NCBI RefSeq assembly: GCF_009617875.1
Contig: NZ_BLAV01000001.1
Coordinates: 1,364,001 to 1,428,000, forward strand
From: Prolixibacter sp. NT017
Lineage (GTDB): Bacteria; Bacteroidota; Bacteroidia; Bacteroidales; Prolixibacteraceae
Length of the DNA stretch: 64,000 bases
Direction of reading: 5' to 3'
The notes under the pieces are model-generated. The model did no database searches. It saw only the letters and a list, made by a program, of their open reading frames with translations, and had not been told where the DNA came from. A program made the position numbers and the translations under genes. Of the stretch, positions 47,162 to 55,941 are shown piece by piece. The stretch's first letter is position 1, and every line of letters starts with the position of its first letter.

Positions 47162-47442
47162 GATTGCGGTGTGTTTTGAAGTTTCTCAATCTTACCAATC
47201 AGATCATCCAGCATATTGCGGACCGTGGGGTAACTCAGACCCAATTTTCCCGCCATGATTTTCAGGCTTCCGCTAGCTTTCACAAAGTCGAGAATAAAAT
47301 CCTGTTCTTTCCGGCTTAGTTTCAGCAACAGGGGGAGTTCAAACATCCCGCTGATGGTGGTCGAACAGGATTCGCAGTGCATGCTGTTCACTTTTAACTC
47401 CGATTCACAGCTCGGACAAACGATGGGTAGCTTTTTCTCCAT
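47158..47442 (-). CDS. DUF2089-family regulator
   Basis: A 94-residue protein. An N-terminal zinc ribbon has Cys9, Cys12, Cys23 and Cys26 (CPSC...CESC), and a C-terminal helix-turn-helix-like segment (SLKIMAGKLGLSYPTVRNMLDDLIGKIE) is likely to bind DNA. In many bacteria DUF2089 genes lead operons of small membrane proteins, as here. This gene probably regulates its own four-gene unit (inference). A TATATTTG -7 box lies 20 nt upstream. Confidence 0.82.
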   Translation of the reverse strand: MEKKLPIVCPSCESELKVNSMHCESCSTTISGMFELPLLLKLSRKEQDFILDFVKASGSLKIMAGKLGLSYPTVRNMLDDLIGKIEKLQNTPQS

Positions 47443-47461
47443 TTGTAATAAAGTATTTCAA

Positions 47462-47469
47462 CAAATATA
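47462..47469 (-). promoter_or_regulatory. Candidate -7 promoter box (TATATTTG) for the DUF2089 operon
   Basis: Minus-strand match to TAnnTTTG in a strongly AT-rich region. It predicts a very short leader before the ATG at 47442. Confidence 0.5.
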
Positions 47470-47644
47470 TGAAAATATTTTATTTTTAAATAAATAAAAT
47501 TGAATATAGGTTTAATAAAGTTGAGTAAGTGAAGTGTTGAGGTGTCGTTCACTACATGTGGTTGTGTACTGATGGATATGGAATGTTGCTGCTACGAAAT
47601 TCAGATTAGCAGAAAGACGAGAAAGTACGGATATCTTATGGAAA

Positions 47645-48349
47645 TTAGTTGATATGCCGCGTTATTCGATCGAGAATGGTAAACATCAATTCATTATTCT
47701 GTGGAATGAGCTGTTGGTGAGCCAGAATTTCTTCTGCGCTTTGGATATATTTTCCCGCAGTCAGTTCTTCTTTCCCGTGTTTTACCATTTCCGTTAAGCT
47801 TTCCAAAGTGACTTCAAAGTGAAACTGCAGTCCCAGCACATTGTCGCGAAGGAATGCCTGGTTCAGGCAGCCTTCTGATTGAAAAAGATGCATTGCGCCT
47901 GATGGCAGTTCGAAAGTATCTCCATGCCAGTGAAAAACGGGAAAAGTTTCATCAAATCCGTTCAGTAACCTGGATTGACGGCCATCATCGGTTAAAGAGA
48001 TATCGAACCAACCAATTTCTTTTTCCCGGTTAGGATAGACTTTGGCGCCCATCGCGTCGGCAATGAATTGAGAACCGAGACAGATGCCCAGAACTGTTTT
48101 ATTTGCATCGATGGCCTGTCGGATGAACAGTCTTTCTTCGGTTAACCATGGATATTTTTCATCGTCGTATATTCCCATTGGGCCGCCCATGATGATGAGC
48201 ATATCGAAATCGGAAGGGGAGGGAAGCTCATCGTTTTCGAAGAAGCGGGTGACAGTTAAAGTATGGTGGTTTCGCGTTATCCATTGTTCGATGCAACCCA
48301 GGCCTTCGAACGAAACGTGTTGCAGGTAGTGAATGCGAATTGGTTTCAT
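47645..48349 (-). CDS. Class I glutamine amidotransferase-like protein
   Basis: A 234-residue stand-alone GATase of the GMP-synthase-like group. The nucleophile Cys90 is in GICLGSQF, and the His177/Glu179 pair is in LQFHFE, so the catalytic triad is intact. Such proteins either deliver ammonia to an unlinked partner or hydrolyse gamma-glutamyl compounds. No synthase partner is adjacent, so the substrate is open. It is a single gene. Confidence 0.85.
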   Translation of the reverse strand: MKPIRIHYLQHVSFEGLGCIEQWITRNHHTLTVTRFFENDELPSPSDFDMLIIMGGPMGIYDDEKYPWLTEERLFIRQAIDANKTVLGICLGSQFIADAMGAKVYPNREKEIGWFDISLTDDGRQSRLLNGFDETFPVFHWHGDTFELPSGAMHLFQSEGCLNQAFLRDNVLGLQFHFEVTLESLTEMVKHGKEELTAGKYIQSAEEILAHQQLIPQNNELMFTILDRITRHIN

Positions 48350-48662
48350 GGTATGCTGAGATTAAAATCAGAATTGGGTTAAATGGCGATTTTAAAGATA
48401 GCAGATAATGAATACAACGTTTGGAGACGATTGTGAGTATTAAGAAAAAAGTTGGGCAGAATACTCCTGCCTGTCGGACAACATTGCGATTGCTTCTTCT
48501 TTGGATTAATTTTAAATAACAGTTGTGTAACGTCATTAAGGCAACTGATTTCTTTTTCTGATTTATTGAACAAAGAAGGAGCAAATCTCACCACCTATAG
48601 TTGGGTACTAACCGGATTGCTGAAAGACAAGACATTTTCAACTGGTATTTAAAAATGGTGAA
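48350..48662. other. 313-bp intergenic region without recognised features
   Basis: Between the amidotransferase and the divergently read NTF2-like gene. Short frames on both strands have no protein-like character. No clear TAnnTTTG box, hairpin or repeat was found. Confidence 0.5.
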
Positions 48663-49109
48663 ATGAAAACTAAGGAACTGACAACTGCGGATGTGGCAGT
48701 TATTAAGCATGATGTCACCCGTTTGATGGAAAATTTCCATGCAGAACTGATGGCGAAGAACATAAAGGCCATGATGAAATTGATGGCGGAAGATGGACTC
48801 TACTGTGGTACGGACCCTGGCGAGTTTATGGGCAAGAAGGAATTTGGCGATATGGTGAATCAGACCGTTGAAGAAATGAATATTCTTGAATACCCGATTC
48901 AGAGGCGGGAAGTAAGAATTGGACAAAATGGTCAGTCTGCTCTGGTACTAGAGCAATTTGTTATTAAACAATTCAGTGCACACATGCAGTTGAGGCTGAT
49001 TTCACAATGCACCCACTCTCATCATGGCTGGTTAATTGATTTTATGAGCTGGAACTTCATTCCGGCCAACGAAGATGTGGAAAAAATAAATAAAGCCCTG
49101 GAGCAATAA
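48663..49109 (+). CDS. NTF2/SnoaL-like domain protein
   Basis: A 148-residue cytosolic protein with a cone-shaped NTF2-like fold pattern: an N-terminal helix (VTRLMENFHAELMAKNIKAMMKLMAEDGLYCGTD) followed by strands (SALVLEQFVIKQFSAHMQLRLISQCTHSHHGWLIDFMSWNFIP). It resembles DUF4440/SnoaL-like proteins, which are either small enzymes or ligand binders. No active-site assignment is possible. It is a single gene. Confidence 0.72.
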   Translation: MKTKELTTADVAVIKHDVTRLMENFHAELMAKNIKAMMKLMAEDGLYCGTDPGEFMGKKEFGDMVNQTVEEMNILEYPIQRREVRIGQNGQSALVLEQFVIKQFSAHMQLRLISQCTHSHHGWLIDFMSWNFIPANEDVEKINKALEQ

Positions 49110-49222
49110 GTTGGCATTGAAGGCGCTCATTCTCTGGAATTTTTTTGCTGATGTTCACTGGCAAGTTGAGATGAATCAATGAATAACGTGGGATAGATAT
49201 CACATTTCTGGGCTGATTAACG

Positions 49223-49230
49223 TATCTTTG
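49223..49230 (+). promoter_or_regulatory. Candidate -7 promoter box (TATCTTTG) for the CsbD-like gene
   Basis: Matches TAnnTTTG about 137 nt before the small CsbD-like gene, leaving a long leader with a strong hairpin. Confidence 0.45.
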
Positions 49231-49266
49231 CAAATCAAATCATTTGTTTGATCAGCTTCCGTCAAC

Positions 49267-49296
49267 AGAATCTGCCTACCGAAAGAGGCAGATTCT
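49267..49296 (+). promoter_or_regulatory. Leader hairpin before the CsbD-like gene
   Basis: A perfect 11-bp stem (AGAATCTGCCT at 49267-49277 with AGGCAGATTCT at 49286-49296) has an 8-nt loop and no T tract. It lies between the candidate promoter and the gene, so it may be a 5' UTR structure. It could also be a weak terminator of the NTF2-like gene. Confidence 0.5.
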
Positions 49297-49366
49297 ATTA
49301 AATCTCATCGGAAAAACCTTCATGATTTATCCCTTCAGGAATTTATTTATTTAAACAAGAACAATA

Positions 49367-49552
49367 ATGAGTAAAGATTTTGATATCAATAAGTGGAATA
49401 GCATTCAGATGGATCTGAAAAGGAAATATCCTCAATTGACCAATGCAGACCTTATGTGGAGGCATGAGACCAAGGATGACTTTTTTAAAATTCTGGCGGT
49501 GAAGTTGAAACTTACCCGCAAAGAGCTGGAGAAAATGATTGCCTCGCTTTGA
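49367..49552 (+). CDS. CsbD-like small stress protein
   Basis: A 61-residue, charged, helical cytosolic protein (DINKWNSIQMDLKRKYPQLTNADLMWRHETKDDFFKILAVKLKLTRKELEKMI). The W..I..DLK.KYP.LT..DL pattern and C-terminal LKLTRKELEKMI match small CsbD-type stress proteins found in many Bacteroidota. The biochemical role is unknown. Followed by the cold-shock gene. Confidence 0.65.
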   Translation: MSKDFDINKWNSIQMDLKRKYPQLTNADLMWRHETKDDFFKILAVKLKLTRKELEKMIASL

Positions 49553-49698
49553 TGTTTTTTTTGATTGGTAATGGGTGTAAAATAATTTGTGAACCAGCTG
49601 ATTGTATGATGTCAGGAAAATAAGTTTCGAGATTGATATCCAAATTGGGCGTGGGCTCAACTATTAGCCGTAACTTACACCGAATTAATTTAATTATC

Positions 49699-49890
49699 AT
49701 GAACAAAGGAACAGTAAAATTTTTTAATGAAGCCAAAGGTTTTGGGTTCATTAAAGACGAAAATTCGTCAAAAGAATATTTCGTGCATTCAACCGGATTG
49801 ATTGACCAGATTCGCGAGGATGATGAAGTAACGTTTGAATTGCAGGAGGGCAAAAAAGGTTTAAATGCAGTCAATGTGAAACTAGCATAG
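49699..49890 (+). CDS. Cold-shock-domain protein (CspA family)
   Basis: A 63-residue single-stranded nucleic-acid binder (RNA chaperone). RNP1 (KGFGFIKDE) and RNP2 (YFVHST) are intact, with the start MNKGTVKFFNEAKGFGFI. The ATG at 49699 is the family start. An upstream in-frame extension would cover the ~150-nt leader, which is likely untranslated and, as in other csp genes, may carry temperature-responsive structure (inference). A strong terminator follows. Confidence 0.93.
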   Translation: MNKGTVKFFNEAKGFGFIKDENSSKEYFVHSTGLIDQIREDDEVTFELQEGKKGLNAVNVKLA

Positions 49891-49918
49891 TCTGAAAATT
49901 TCAGACATTTAAAATTTT

Positions 49919-49946
49919 AAAGTCCCGCTTTTGGCGGGACTTTTTT
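49919..49946 (+). terminator. Intrinsic terminator after the cold-shock gene
   Basis: AAAGTCCCGC (49919-49928) pairs with GCGGGACTTT (49934-49943), followed by more T residues. Confidence 0.9.
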
Positions 49947-49970
49947 ATGCATTGTTGTCAGAGTTTTTGC

Positions 49971-52235
49971 CTATTCCGGATCGGAAAGGGAAGGAGGTAA
50001 ATGTTCTTTCCCAAAGTCCGAAGGTTGGGGCCCCATAACAAACCGAAGTTTTCCTCCGTCGGCAATTTCACTGTGGCGGAACCAGGCTCTTTTGAGCGGT
50101 TGACCGTTCAGTGTTGCCGATTGGATGTAACGGTTCTTCTCCGAAAGGTTGGAGGCAATGATTTCCAGTTGTTTGCCATCACCTAAATCAAGTACAGCAC
50201 GATGAAAATGTGGAGCTGTGATGAGGTATACATCCTGTCCTGCGTTAGGGTAGAAACCAACGGCGTTGAAAACCAGCCAGGCAGACATGGAACCGGAGTC
50301 GTCATTACCGGGAATCCCATCGCGAGCAGAAGTGTAATGCTTTTGGATGATATCGCGAATGCGGTCGCTGCTTTTGTATTGGTAACCGGCATAGGTGTAC
50401 AAGCAGGGAGTAAAGAAACTTGGTTCGTTGTCGACGCGGTAGTTTGGGCCGGTAAAGAAAGTATCCAGCCTTTTGACGAACGTTTCCGGGCCACCGCAAC
50501 TGTCAATCAGTGCCTGTGCGTCTTGTGGGACGTAAAAAGAATATTCCCATGCATCGGCTTCATAGAAGAAATTGCCCCAGCTGCCAGCTTTCGTTGTAGA
50601 GAAATTCTCGACCCACGAACCGTCTCTTCGCCTGGGCCAGATGAAACCGCTTACGCCGCTATCGTTCACTTGTCGTTGCCATAAATTGGCCCAGTTGGAC
50701 GCCCGTTTACGGTATTTTTCATAGTCGGCTTCTTTGCCAAGTCCTTTAGCCACTTGGGCAATGGCCCAATCGTTAGCAGAATATTCTACAGTACGCGTTC
50801 CGGCCCGATCATAGAGTTTGGGCGTATGTAGTGTCGGAGATTTCCCTTTCGGTTCGTATTCGGCGGGTACATACCCCAACTTGATATATTCGTTAATGCC
50901 GCCGCGACCATCGGTTTGCTGGTCGCCACCGGGTGGAATTTCAGCATCTTCTACCATCGCTTCGTAACCTGTTTGATAGTCGATGCCTTTCAGTCCTTTT
51001 AGGAACGCATCAGCAACAACCATGTCGCAGTTGCTACCGCCCTGGGTACGTCCGGTCTGATTGCCGCTTCGCGAATCGGGCATGTAGCCTTCGTAACGGT
51101 AAATGTCAATCAGCGAGCGAACGATATCTCTCTCCCGGTTGGGTTGAATGAGTGTCAGCAAGGGATTCGTTGCTCTGAAGGTATCCCAGATGGCGTAGAA
51201 ATCGTCGTAATATGGCTCATCGGAGTGCCATTTCGGATTCTCTCCGGTCCGGTCAACCGGCATCAGCATCGCGTGGTACATTGCAGTGTAGAAAACTTTT
51301 TTCATATCATCCGAAGCGCCTTCCACATGAATTGTATTCAACACCTTATTCCAGGTTTGAACAGCATCCTGATGTACTTTTTCAAAATCCCATCCCGGAA
51401 CTTCTTGTCGCAGATTGGCCAGTGCTTTTCCGCAACTGATGAAAGAGATGCCTACTTTCACCTGAATGGCTTTTTTACTTCCATTCCCAAAAAAGAACCA
51501 GGCACCCGTTTTTTCTCCGCTATCGTATTCTGATGCCTTTTCAGGGGACGCCACGTCTCCTTTCCATGTCCCGTATGATTTGGCTGGCGTATCGAAAACG
51601 GCGGAGAAGAAAACGGTGTATTCCCCACCTTTGTTCCATCCGCCTCTTACGCGGGTGTACCCCTGAATCAGTGTATCGGAAACGACATTGATTTCTGAGC
51701 CAATAAGCTGTTGGGCTTCACCGCAACAATGGTGTTCGCCCAGCATGCTGCCAGCATCGACGAGAATACCGCGTTCGTTTGTGTCACTGAACGTGTACCG
51801 GTTAAAACCGACGCGCCTGCTGACGGTCATCTCGGCTTTGATGTCATAATTAGTCAGATCAACGGCAAAATAACCCGGACTGGCCTGTTCATTGGCTGGT
51901 TGTGATTGAATTTTTTCTGGTTGAAACGGCCCGGTGAAGGGCATTACCAGAATGTTTCCGTATTTCGGACCTCCGCCGGTTCCACTTACGTGAACATGGC
52001 TGAAACCATGAATCACGCCTCCGGGAACATAACCGGAATTGGAACTTTTATCGCCGCAATCAGGGCCTAGCTTGACCATTCCGAACGGCAGCGAAGCGCC
52101 CGGGAATACATTACCCGCACCTTCCGTTCCAATAAACGGATCGACAAATGACGTGAGTTGTTCTGTTGGAGGTTGTCCTTTTAAGGTCAATACGATGCCT
52201 GCAATCAGCATCGGGAGAAGCAAGATTTTTTTCAT
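49971..52235 (-). CDS. GH92-family alpha-mannosidase, exported
   Basis: A 754-residue exported glycoside hydrolase with a signal peptide (ends LTLKGQ). The GH92 signatures are clear: an N-terminal VDPFIGTEGAGNVFPGAS and LPFGMVKLGPD segment, HVSGTGGGPKYGN, a central YHAMLMPVDRTGENP and WDTFRATNPL, and the C-terminal GNDDSGSMSAWLVFNAVGFYPN. GH92 enzymes are Ca2+-dependent exo-alpha-mannosidases that trim host or fungal N-glycans (family knowledge). Linkage preference cannot be told. No SusC/SusD pair is adjacent, so it is not in a classical utilisation locus; a PF14905-type receptor lies upstream on the same strand. Confidence 0.93.
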   Translation of the reverse strand: MKKILLLPMLIAGIVLTLKGQPPTEQLTSFVDPFIGTEGAGNVFPGASLPFGMVKLGPDCGDKSSNSGYVPGGVIHGFSHVHVSGTGGGPKYGNILVMPFTGPFQPEKIQSQPANEQASPGYFAVDLTNYDIKAEMTVSRRVGFNRYTFSDTNERGILVDAGSMLGEHHCCGEAQQLIGSEINVVSDTLIQGYTRVRGGWNKGGEYTVFFSAVFDTPAKSYGTWKGDVASPEKASEYDSGEKTGAWFFFGNGSKKAIQVKVGISFISCGKALANLRQEVPGWDFEKVHQDAVQTWNKVLNTIHVEGASDDMKKVFYTAMYHAMLMPVDRTGENPKWHSDEPYYDDFYAIWDTFRATNPLLTLIQPNRERDIVRSLIDIYRYEGYMPDSRSGNQTGRTQGGSNCDMVVADAFLKGLKGIDYQTGYEAMVEDAEIPPGGDQQTDGRGGINEYIKLGYVPAEYEPKGKSPTLHTPKLYDRAGTRTVEYSANDWAIAQVAKGLGKEADYEKYRKRASNWANLWQRQVNDSGVSGFIWPRRRDGSWVENFSTTKAGSWGNFFYEADAWEYSFYVPQDAQALIDSCGGPETFVKRLDTFFTGPNYRVDNEPSFFTPCLYTYAGYQYKSSDRIRDIIQKHYTSARDGIPGNDDSGSMSAWLVFNAVGFYPNAGQDVYLITAPHFHRAVLDLGDGKQLEIIASNLSEKNRYIQSATLNGQPLKRAWFRHSEIADGGKLRFVMGPQPSDFGKEHLPPSLSDPE

Positions 52236-52439
52236 TACCTGTGGCTTTCTTGTTTATGGTGTTTATTAGTTTTTGTAAAATATGGATTTAAGCTTGACAG
52301 GTTTTGGTTTGGATTGGCGTAAAGGTAACGAATGGAATGAAAGGATTGTTTAGGGGAAAGTGGCCCGGAAGGCAGAGTTATCTTTTTCTAATATTCGTTG
52401 CCTCCCGGATGATTTTTCAATTCTTAACGTTTCAGTTAA

Positions 52440-54854
52440 TTAGAATCCTTTCTTCGGAATCTGGTCAAGTTTTTCTGTTTCCCGTTGAATGGTGTGTACT
52501 TTTTTGCCGGAACTAAACTGGTAGCGGATGGAAAACCAAACCGGAACAGACGGAAGAATAACACTTCCTACAGAACGTTGATAGAAATTTGGTCCCTGGG
52601 TTTTCTCTCCGTGATAGGCGAAGGAGCGTTTGAAGGGCAAACCACTAACGATACCTAACTTAATCTTCTTTTTGATGGTTTTCTCAACCGAAATAAAGTA
52701 GAGAGCATCGGACATGTTACGAATTGTCTGGATATCGGTGGTGGGATGGTAATACTGCATCCGGAAAGCTGCAGTCCAGTCGTGTTTGAAGGATGCGATG
52801 GCTGATAACCCCACCTCATAGCTAAGTTCCTGTTTGGCTACGGTTTGGTATTGCCTGGCAATTACATTGGGGTGCGTCCAATTACTGAATACCTTCAGGT
52901 AGGGATTAAGTGCGAAGGTCTTGCCCAGCTTTAGTGCGCTGCTGATTTGTAGCCCGAGTTGTTCGACTTCTCCCGCGTTGTAAATGTTTGTTTCAAACAG
53001 ATTCGAATCATTCACGAAAGTCAGTGAATTGATGACACGAGTTGATTGGTTGTAAAACAGGCGGGTCGAAAGGAAATTATTTCCCAACCTCATCGAATAA
53101 TCGAGGAAGAGATCCTGACTGAATTGCGGTTTCAACCAGGGATTTCCACTCTGTAAACTAAAGGGATCGTTTTGTGACACATATGGATTCAGCTGATAGA
53201 TATTGGGGCGATAAATGGAGCGCCGGTAAGAGATTTTGAGACTCTTTGTTTTTGAGAGTTGATAGTTCAATGAAGCTGAAGGCAACCACGCCCAGAAGTG
53301 ACGCGTGAAATGGTCGATGAAATCATTGGTCGAGTGTTCGGCACGCAACCCGGCGTTAAGTTGAACGTTATTTTTCGCGAAAGAAAGCGAGCCGTATCCT
53401 GCAAGAATGTTTTCGCGGTAGCGGAACGAGTCAGATTGCCGGTCGGTCATCGATTTTAATATATCTTTCATTCCGGTTTCCAGCTTAAAATATTCGGTAA
53501 GCGGAGTGGTGAAATCTATTTTTATGCTGGCGTTCTGCTGCCGGGGCCTGACGATATTGGTTTGCTTTGAGGCACCACCTTCGGAAGATGAATCATAAGC
53601 GTAGGTCGTGGCGTTGTGTGCCGTGAGGTAGTAATAGCTGGCATCAACAGTCAGTTCCTGGTTGGGCTGATGGAACAGGTGTTTGTAATAAAGGGAGCCA
53701 AACAGCTTATGATTCCGGTCGTTGTCGGTTTTCTTCGCTTGCCAGTAACGATCCTGTGTTTGGTTTATCTGCGACTGTAAGGTCATTGTGCCGTTGTGCT
53801 CACTGGAATAGGGGTTGTAAAAGGTATAGAGGTTGAACTGGTTTTGTTTGTTCATGAAATAGTCGATGCCGAAATTAAACCGGTGCGACCAGTTGTTTTG
53901 CATTACGTCCTGCTGCGAGGTAATGGTAGTTGTTTGCTGTGGCTTACTAATTTCACGGTAGCTGTTATTAACGATGGGGAAATTACTGACCTGTCCGCTG
54001 TAAGATGTTTGCAGGCTGAATTTTTTGCCACCGTAATTGAGTCCGTATCCCGGGAAGATATAGACGACATTTTGGGAAGTCGGTATTTCGCCGTGCACGT
54101 AACCATTAATGCCGGTTTCCCTGTGTTTCAAAATGATGTTGATGACGCCGGAGACGCTGGCATCATACTTCGAGCCGGGCATGGTGGTTACTTCAACTTT
54201 ATCGATCTGGCTGGCGTCGAGTTGCCGGATGAATCCCGTATCGCGCTCTTTGCCGTCGACAAGCAACAGAATGTTCTGGTTTCCTTCAAGAGAAAGATTT
54301 TGACTGAAATCAAGTTGTACGCCCGGAACATATTTCAGCACATCAAGGCCGGTGTTCGATGCATCTTCCATCTTCTTATTGATGAAATAGGTCGTTTTAT
54401 CCGGTTCGGTTTTGGCTTTGATGCGTTCGCCGATTGCTACTGCTTCTCCTTCTCCTAATTTGACGGCGATTTCCCGCAAGAGAATGGTTCCCGCGTGATA
54501 GTCTTCCTGGTTCGTTAGAACAATCGTACGGTTTACGGTTTGATACCCCATGAAGCTAACGCGAAGGTTGTATTTGCCCGAAGCTACCTGCCTGAGTGCA
54601 AAGTGCCCATCGGTTCCGCTCACGGTTCCGGTTATTAATGATGAATCGCTGGTGGTGTAGAGCGATATGGTAGCATACGGTATCGATTGCTCGCTTTTGC
54701 CATCCTTCACCTGACCAGTGATGGAATGGGCCCATAGGTTCTGAAAACTGATCATCAGGATGAGCATAAGATAGACGACTTTTTTGCTCTTTTCGGAGAT
54801 AATGAATTGTGTCATGGTTTCCTGGTTTTTGAAATTTTGCGTGTTATTCTTCAT
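52440..54854 (-). CDS. Outer-membrane beta-barrel (PF14905-type) TonB-dependent-receptor-like protein
   Basis: An 804-residue exported protein. The signal peptide (hydrophobic VVYLMLILMISFQNLWA) is followed by a carboxypeptidase-regulatory-like domain (ITGQVKDGKSEQSIPYATISLY, DGHFALRQVASGKYNLRVSFMGY), a plug domain (LDVLKYVPGVQLDFSQNLSLEGNQNILLLVDGK, KVEVTTMPGSKYDASVSGVINI) and a long barrel. This is the outer-membrane family 3 group, related to but distinct from SusC. The ligand is unknown. The ATG at 54815 (MTQFIISEK) is a likely alternative start, giving a more standard signal peptide. LytTR regulators lie upstream. Confidence 0.88.
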   Translation of the reverse strand: MKNNTQNFKNQETMTQFIISEKSKKVVYLMLILMISFQNLWAHSITGQVKDGKSEQSIPYATISLYTTSDSSLITGTVSGTDGHFALRQVASGKYNLRVSFMGYQTVNRTIVLTNQEDYHAGTILLREIAVKLGEGEAVAIGERIKAKTEPDKTTYFINKKMEDASNTGLDVLKYVPGVQLDFSQNLSLEGNQNILLLVDGKERDTGFIRQLDASQIDKVEVTTMPGSKYDASVSGVINIILKHRETGINGYVHGEIPTSQNVVYIFPGYGLNYGGKKFSLQTSYSGQVSNFPIVNNSYREISKPQQTTTITSQQDVMQNNWSHRFNFGIDYFMNKQNQFNLYTFYNPYSSEHNGTMTLQSQINQTQDRYWQAKKTDNDRNHKLFGSLYYKHLFHQPNQELTVDASYYYLTAHNATTYAYDSSSEGGASKQTNIVRPRQQNASIKIDFTTPLTEYFKLETGMKDILKSMTDRQSDSFRYRENILAGYGSLSFAKNNVQLNAGLRAEHSTNDFIDHFTRHFWAWLPSASLNYQLSKTKSLKISYRRSIYRPNIYQLNPYVSQNDPFSLQSGNPWLKPQFSQDLFLDYSMRLGNNFLSTRLFYNQSTRVINSLTFVNDSNLFETNIYNAGEVEQLGLQISSALKLGKTFALNPYLKVFSNWTHPNVIARQYQTVAKQELSYEVGLSAIASFKHDWTAAFRMQYYHPTTDIQTIRNMSDALYFISVEKTIKKKIKLGIVSGLPFKRSFAYHGEKTQGPNFYQRSVGSVILPSVPVWFSIRYQFSSGKKVHTIQRETEKLDQIPKKGF

Positions 54855-54996
54855 GCAAATTGAGGAAACTCCTTTTCACCTTCCAAAGAGTTGGGGTACA
54901 CAGCAAGAATTTGTGACAAGTGGTCGGAAAGGCCTGTTAAATCAGTTGAAATGTGTGATGAGTGACAAAATTTTGTGACCAATGGAAACAGTTGAA

Positions 54997-55872
54997 TTAG
55001 CCTTTGAACGGGTAAAGTTCATCGAATTTGGCCACATTCTGACGCGATACCGGGATTTCAGTGGAAAGGCCTTCGACAGTTATGCGGTAGCCCGAGGTGT
55101 TTCCATCCTTCCCGGTAACCTTTTCCAGATTGACGATGAAAGATCGGTGTGTCCGGAAGAAACGCGTTTGAGATGTTAACTGGTTTTCTATCTGACTAAT
55201 TGAGTTACGAATGATTTTCTTCTTTATTTCATTTTTTTCCTGTAGGTAAAACACTACGTAATTACCATCCGATTCGGCATACAGAAACTGGCTGGGATAA
55301 AATTCCAGTGTTTCTTTTTTCAGTTTTGATTCAATTTGAATCAGCTCTTCCGCTGCGTCAGGTGAGGGAGTACTTGTTCCGGAAGCAGAAAAACTTATCT
55401 CACTATCGTGATGAATTTTATTTGAAATGTTGATAATCATAGAAAACAGGAAGGGGAGGCTGCCAATTAGATAAGCGTTTTTCACAGAACCAAGAAAATT
55501 TCTGAATGTCCACTGCGGAATTTGGGGGTCAATAAAAAACTGAATAACGAAAATTCCAATGCTGACGCCCAGTAATATGAATACCACCGCGGTAAACTCC
55601 TTGATGAGTGTCCATTCCTGTTCATTACTAAAATAGGGAAACAATCGAATCAGTCTGACAAACGAGAAATCGGCAAAACCAGCTGTAGCACAGTAGAGTC
55701 CCATTAATTGAGGATATGTATAGAGTTGTGTGCCGTGGAATTCAAGTGGATCATACATCAGGGTAAAAAGGAAGGAGAAGCTCGCAAGGACAATGGCTCC
55801 ACTGAGTGGATATTTTATGAGGTAATTCTTCGGAAATTTTCCAGTGAGCCGATGATAAAAGCGCCTTTCCAT
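54997..55872 (-). CDS. Membrane-bound LytTR-family regulator 1
   Basis: A 291-residue protein with four predicted N-terminal membrane helices (residues ~20-155), a short polar linker and a C-terminal LytTR DNA-binding domain (~190-291: FLYAESDGNYVVFYLQ, FFRTHRSFIVNLEKV, EIPVSRQN). There is no receiver domain, so it is a membrane-tethered transcription factor rather than a classical response regulator. The neighbouring 55942-56814 gene is a close tandem paralogue with the same layout. It lies upstream of the outer-membrane receptor, which is a plausible target (inference). Confidence 0.9.
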   Translation of the reverse strand: MERRFYHRLTGKFPKNYLIKYPLSGAIVLASFSFLFTLMYDPLEFHGTQLYTYPQLMGLYCATAGFADFSFVRLIRLFPYFSNEQEWTLIKEFTAVVFILLGVSIGIFVIQFFIDPQIPQWTFRNFLGSVKNAYLIGSLPFLFSMIINISNKIHHDSEISFSASGTSTPSPDAAEELIQIESKLKKETLEFYPSQFLYAESDGNYVVFYLQEKNEIKKKIIRNSISQIENQLTSQTRFFRTHRSFIVNLEKVTGKDGNTSGYRITVEGLSTEIPVSRQNVAKFDELYPFKG

Positions 55873-55941
55873 TCAAACAGGGATTCGTCGGATTTCTTCT
55901 GCTCCCAAAGATATTGAATTTTGTTTTAGACCAAAGATGGC

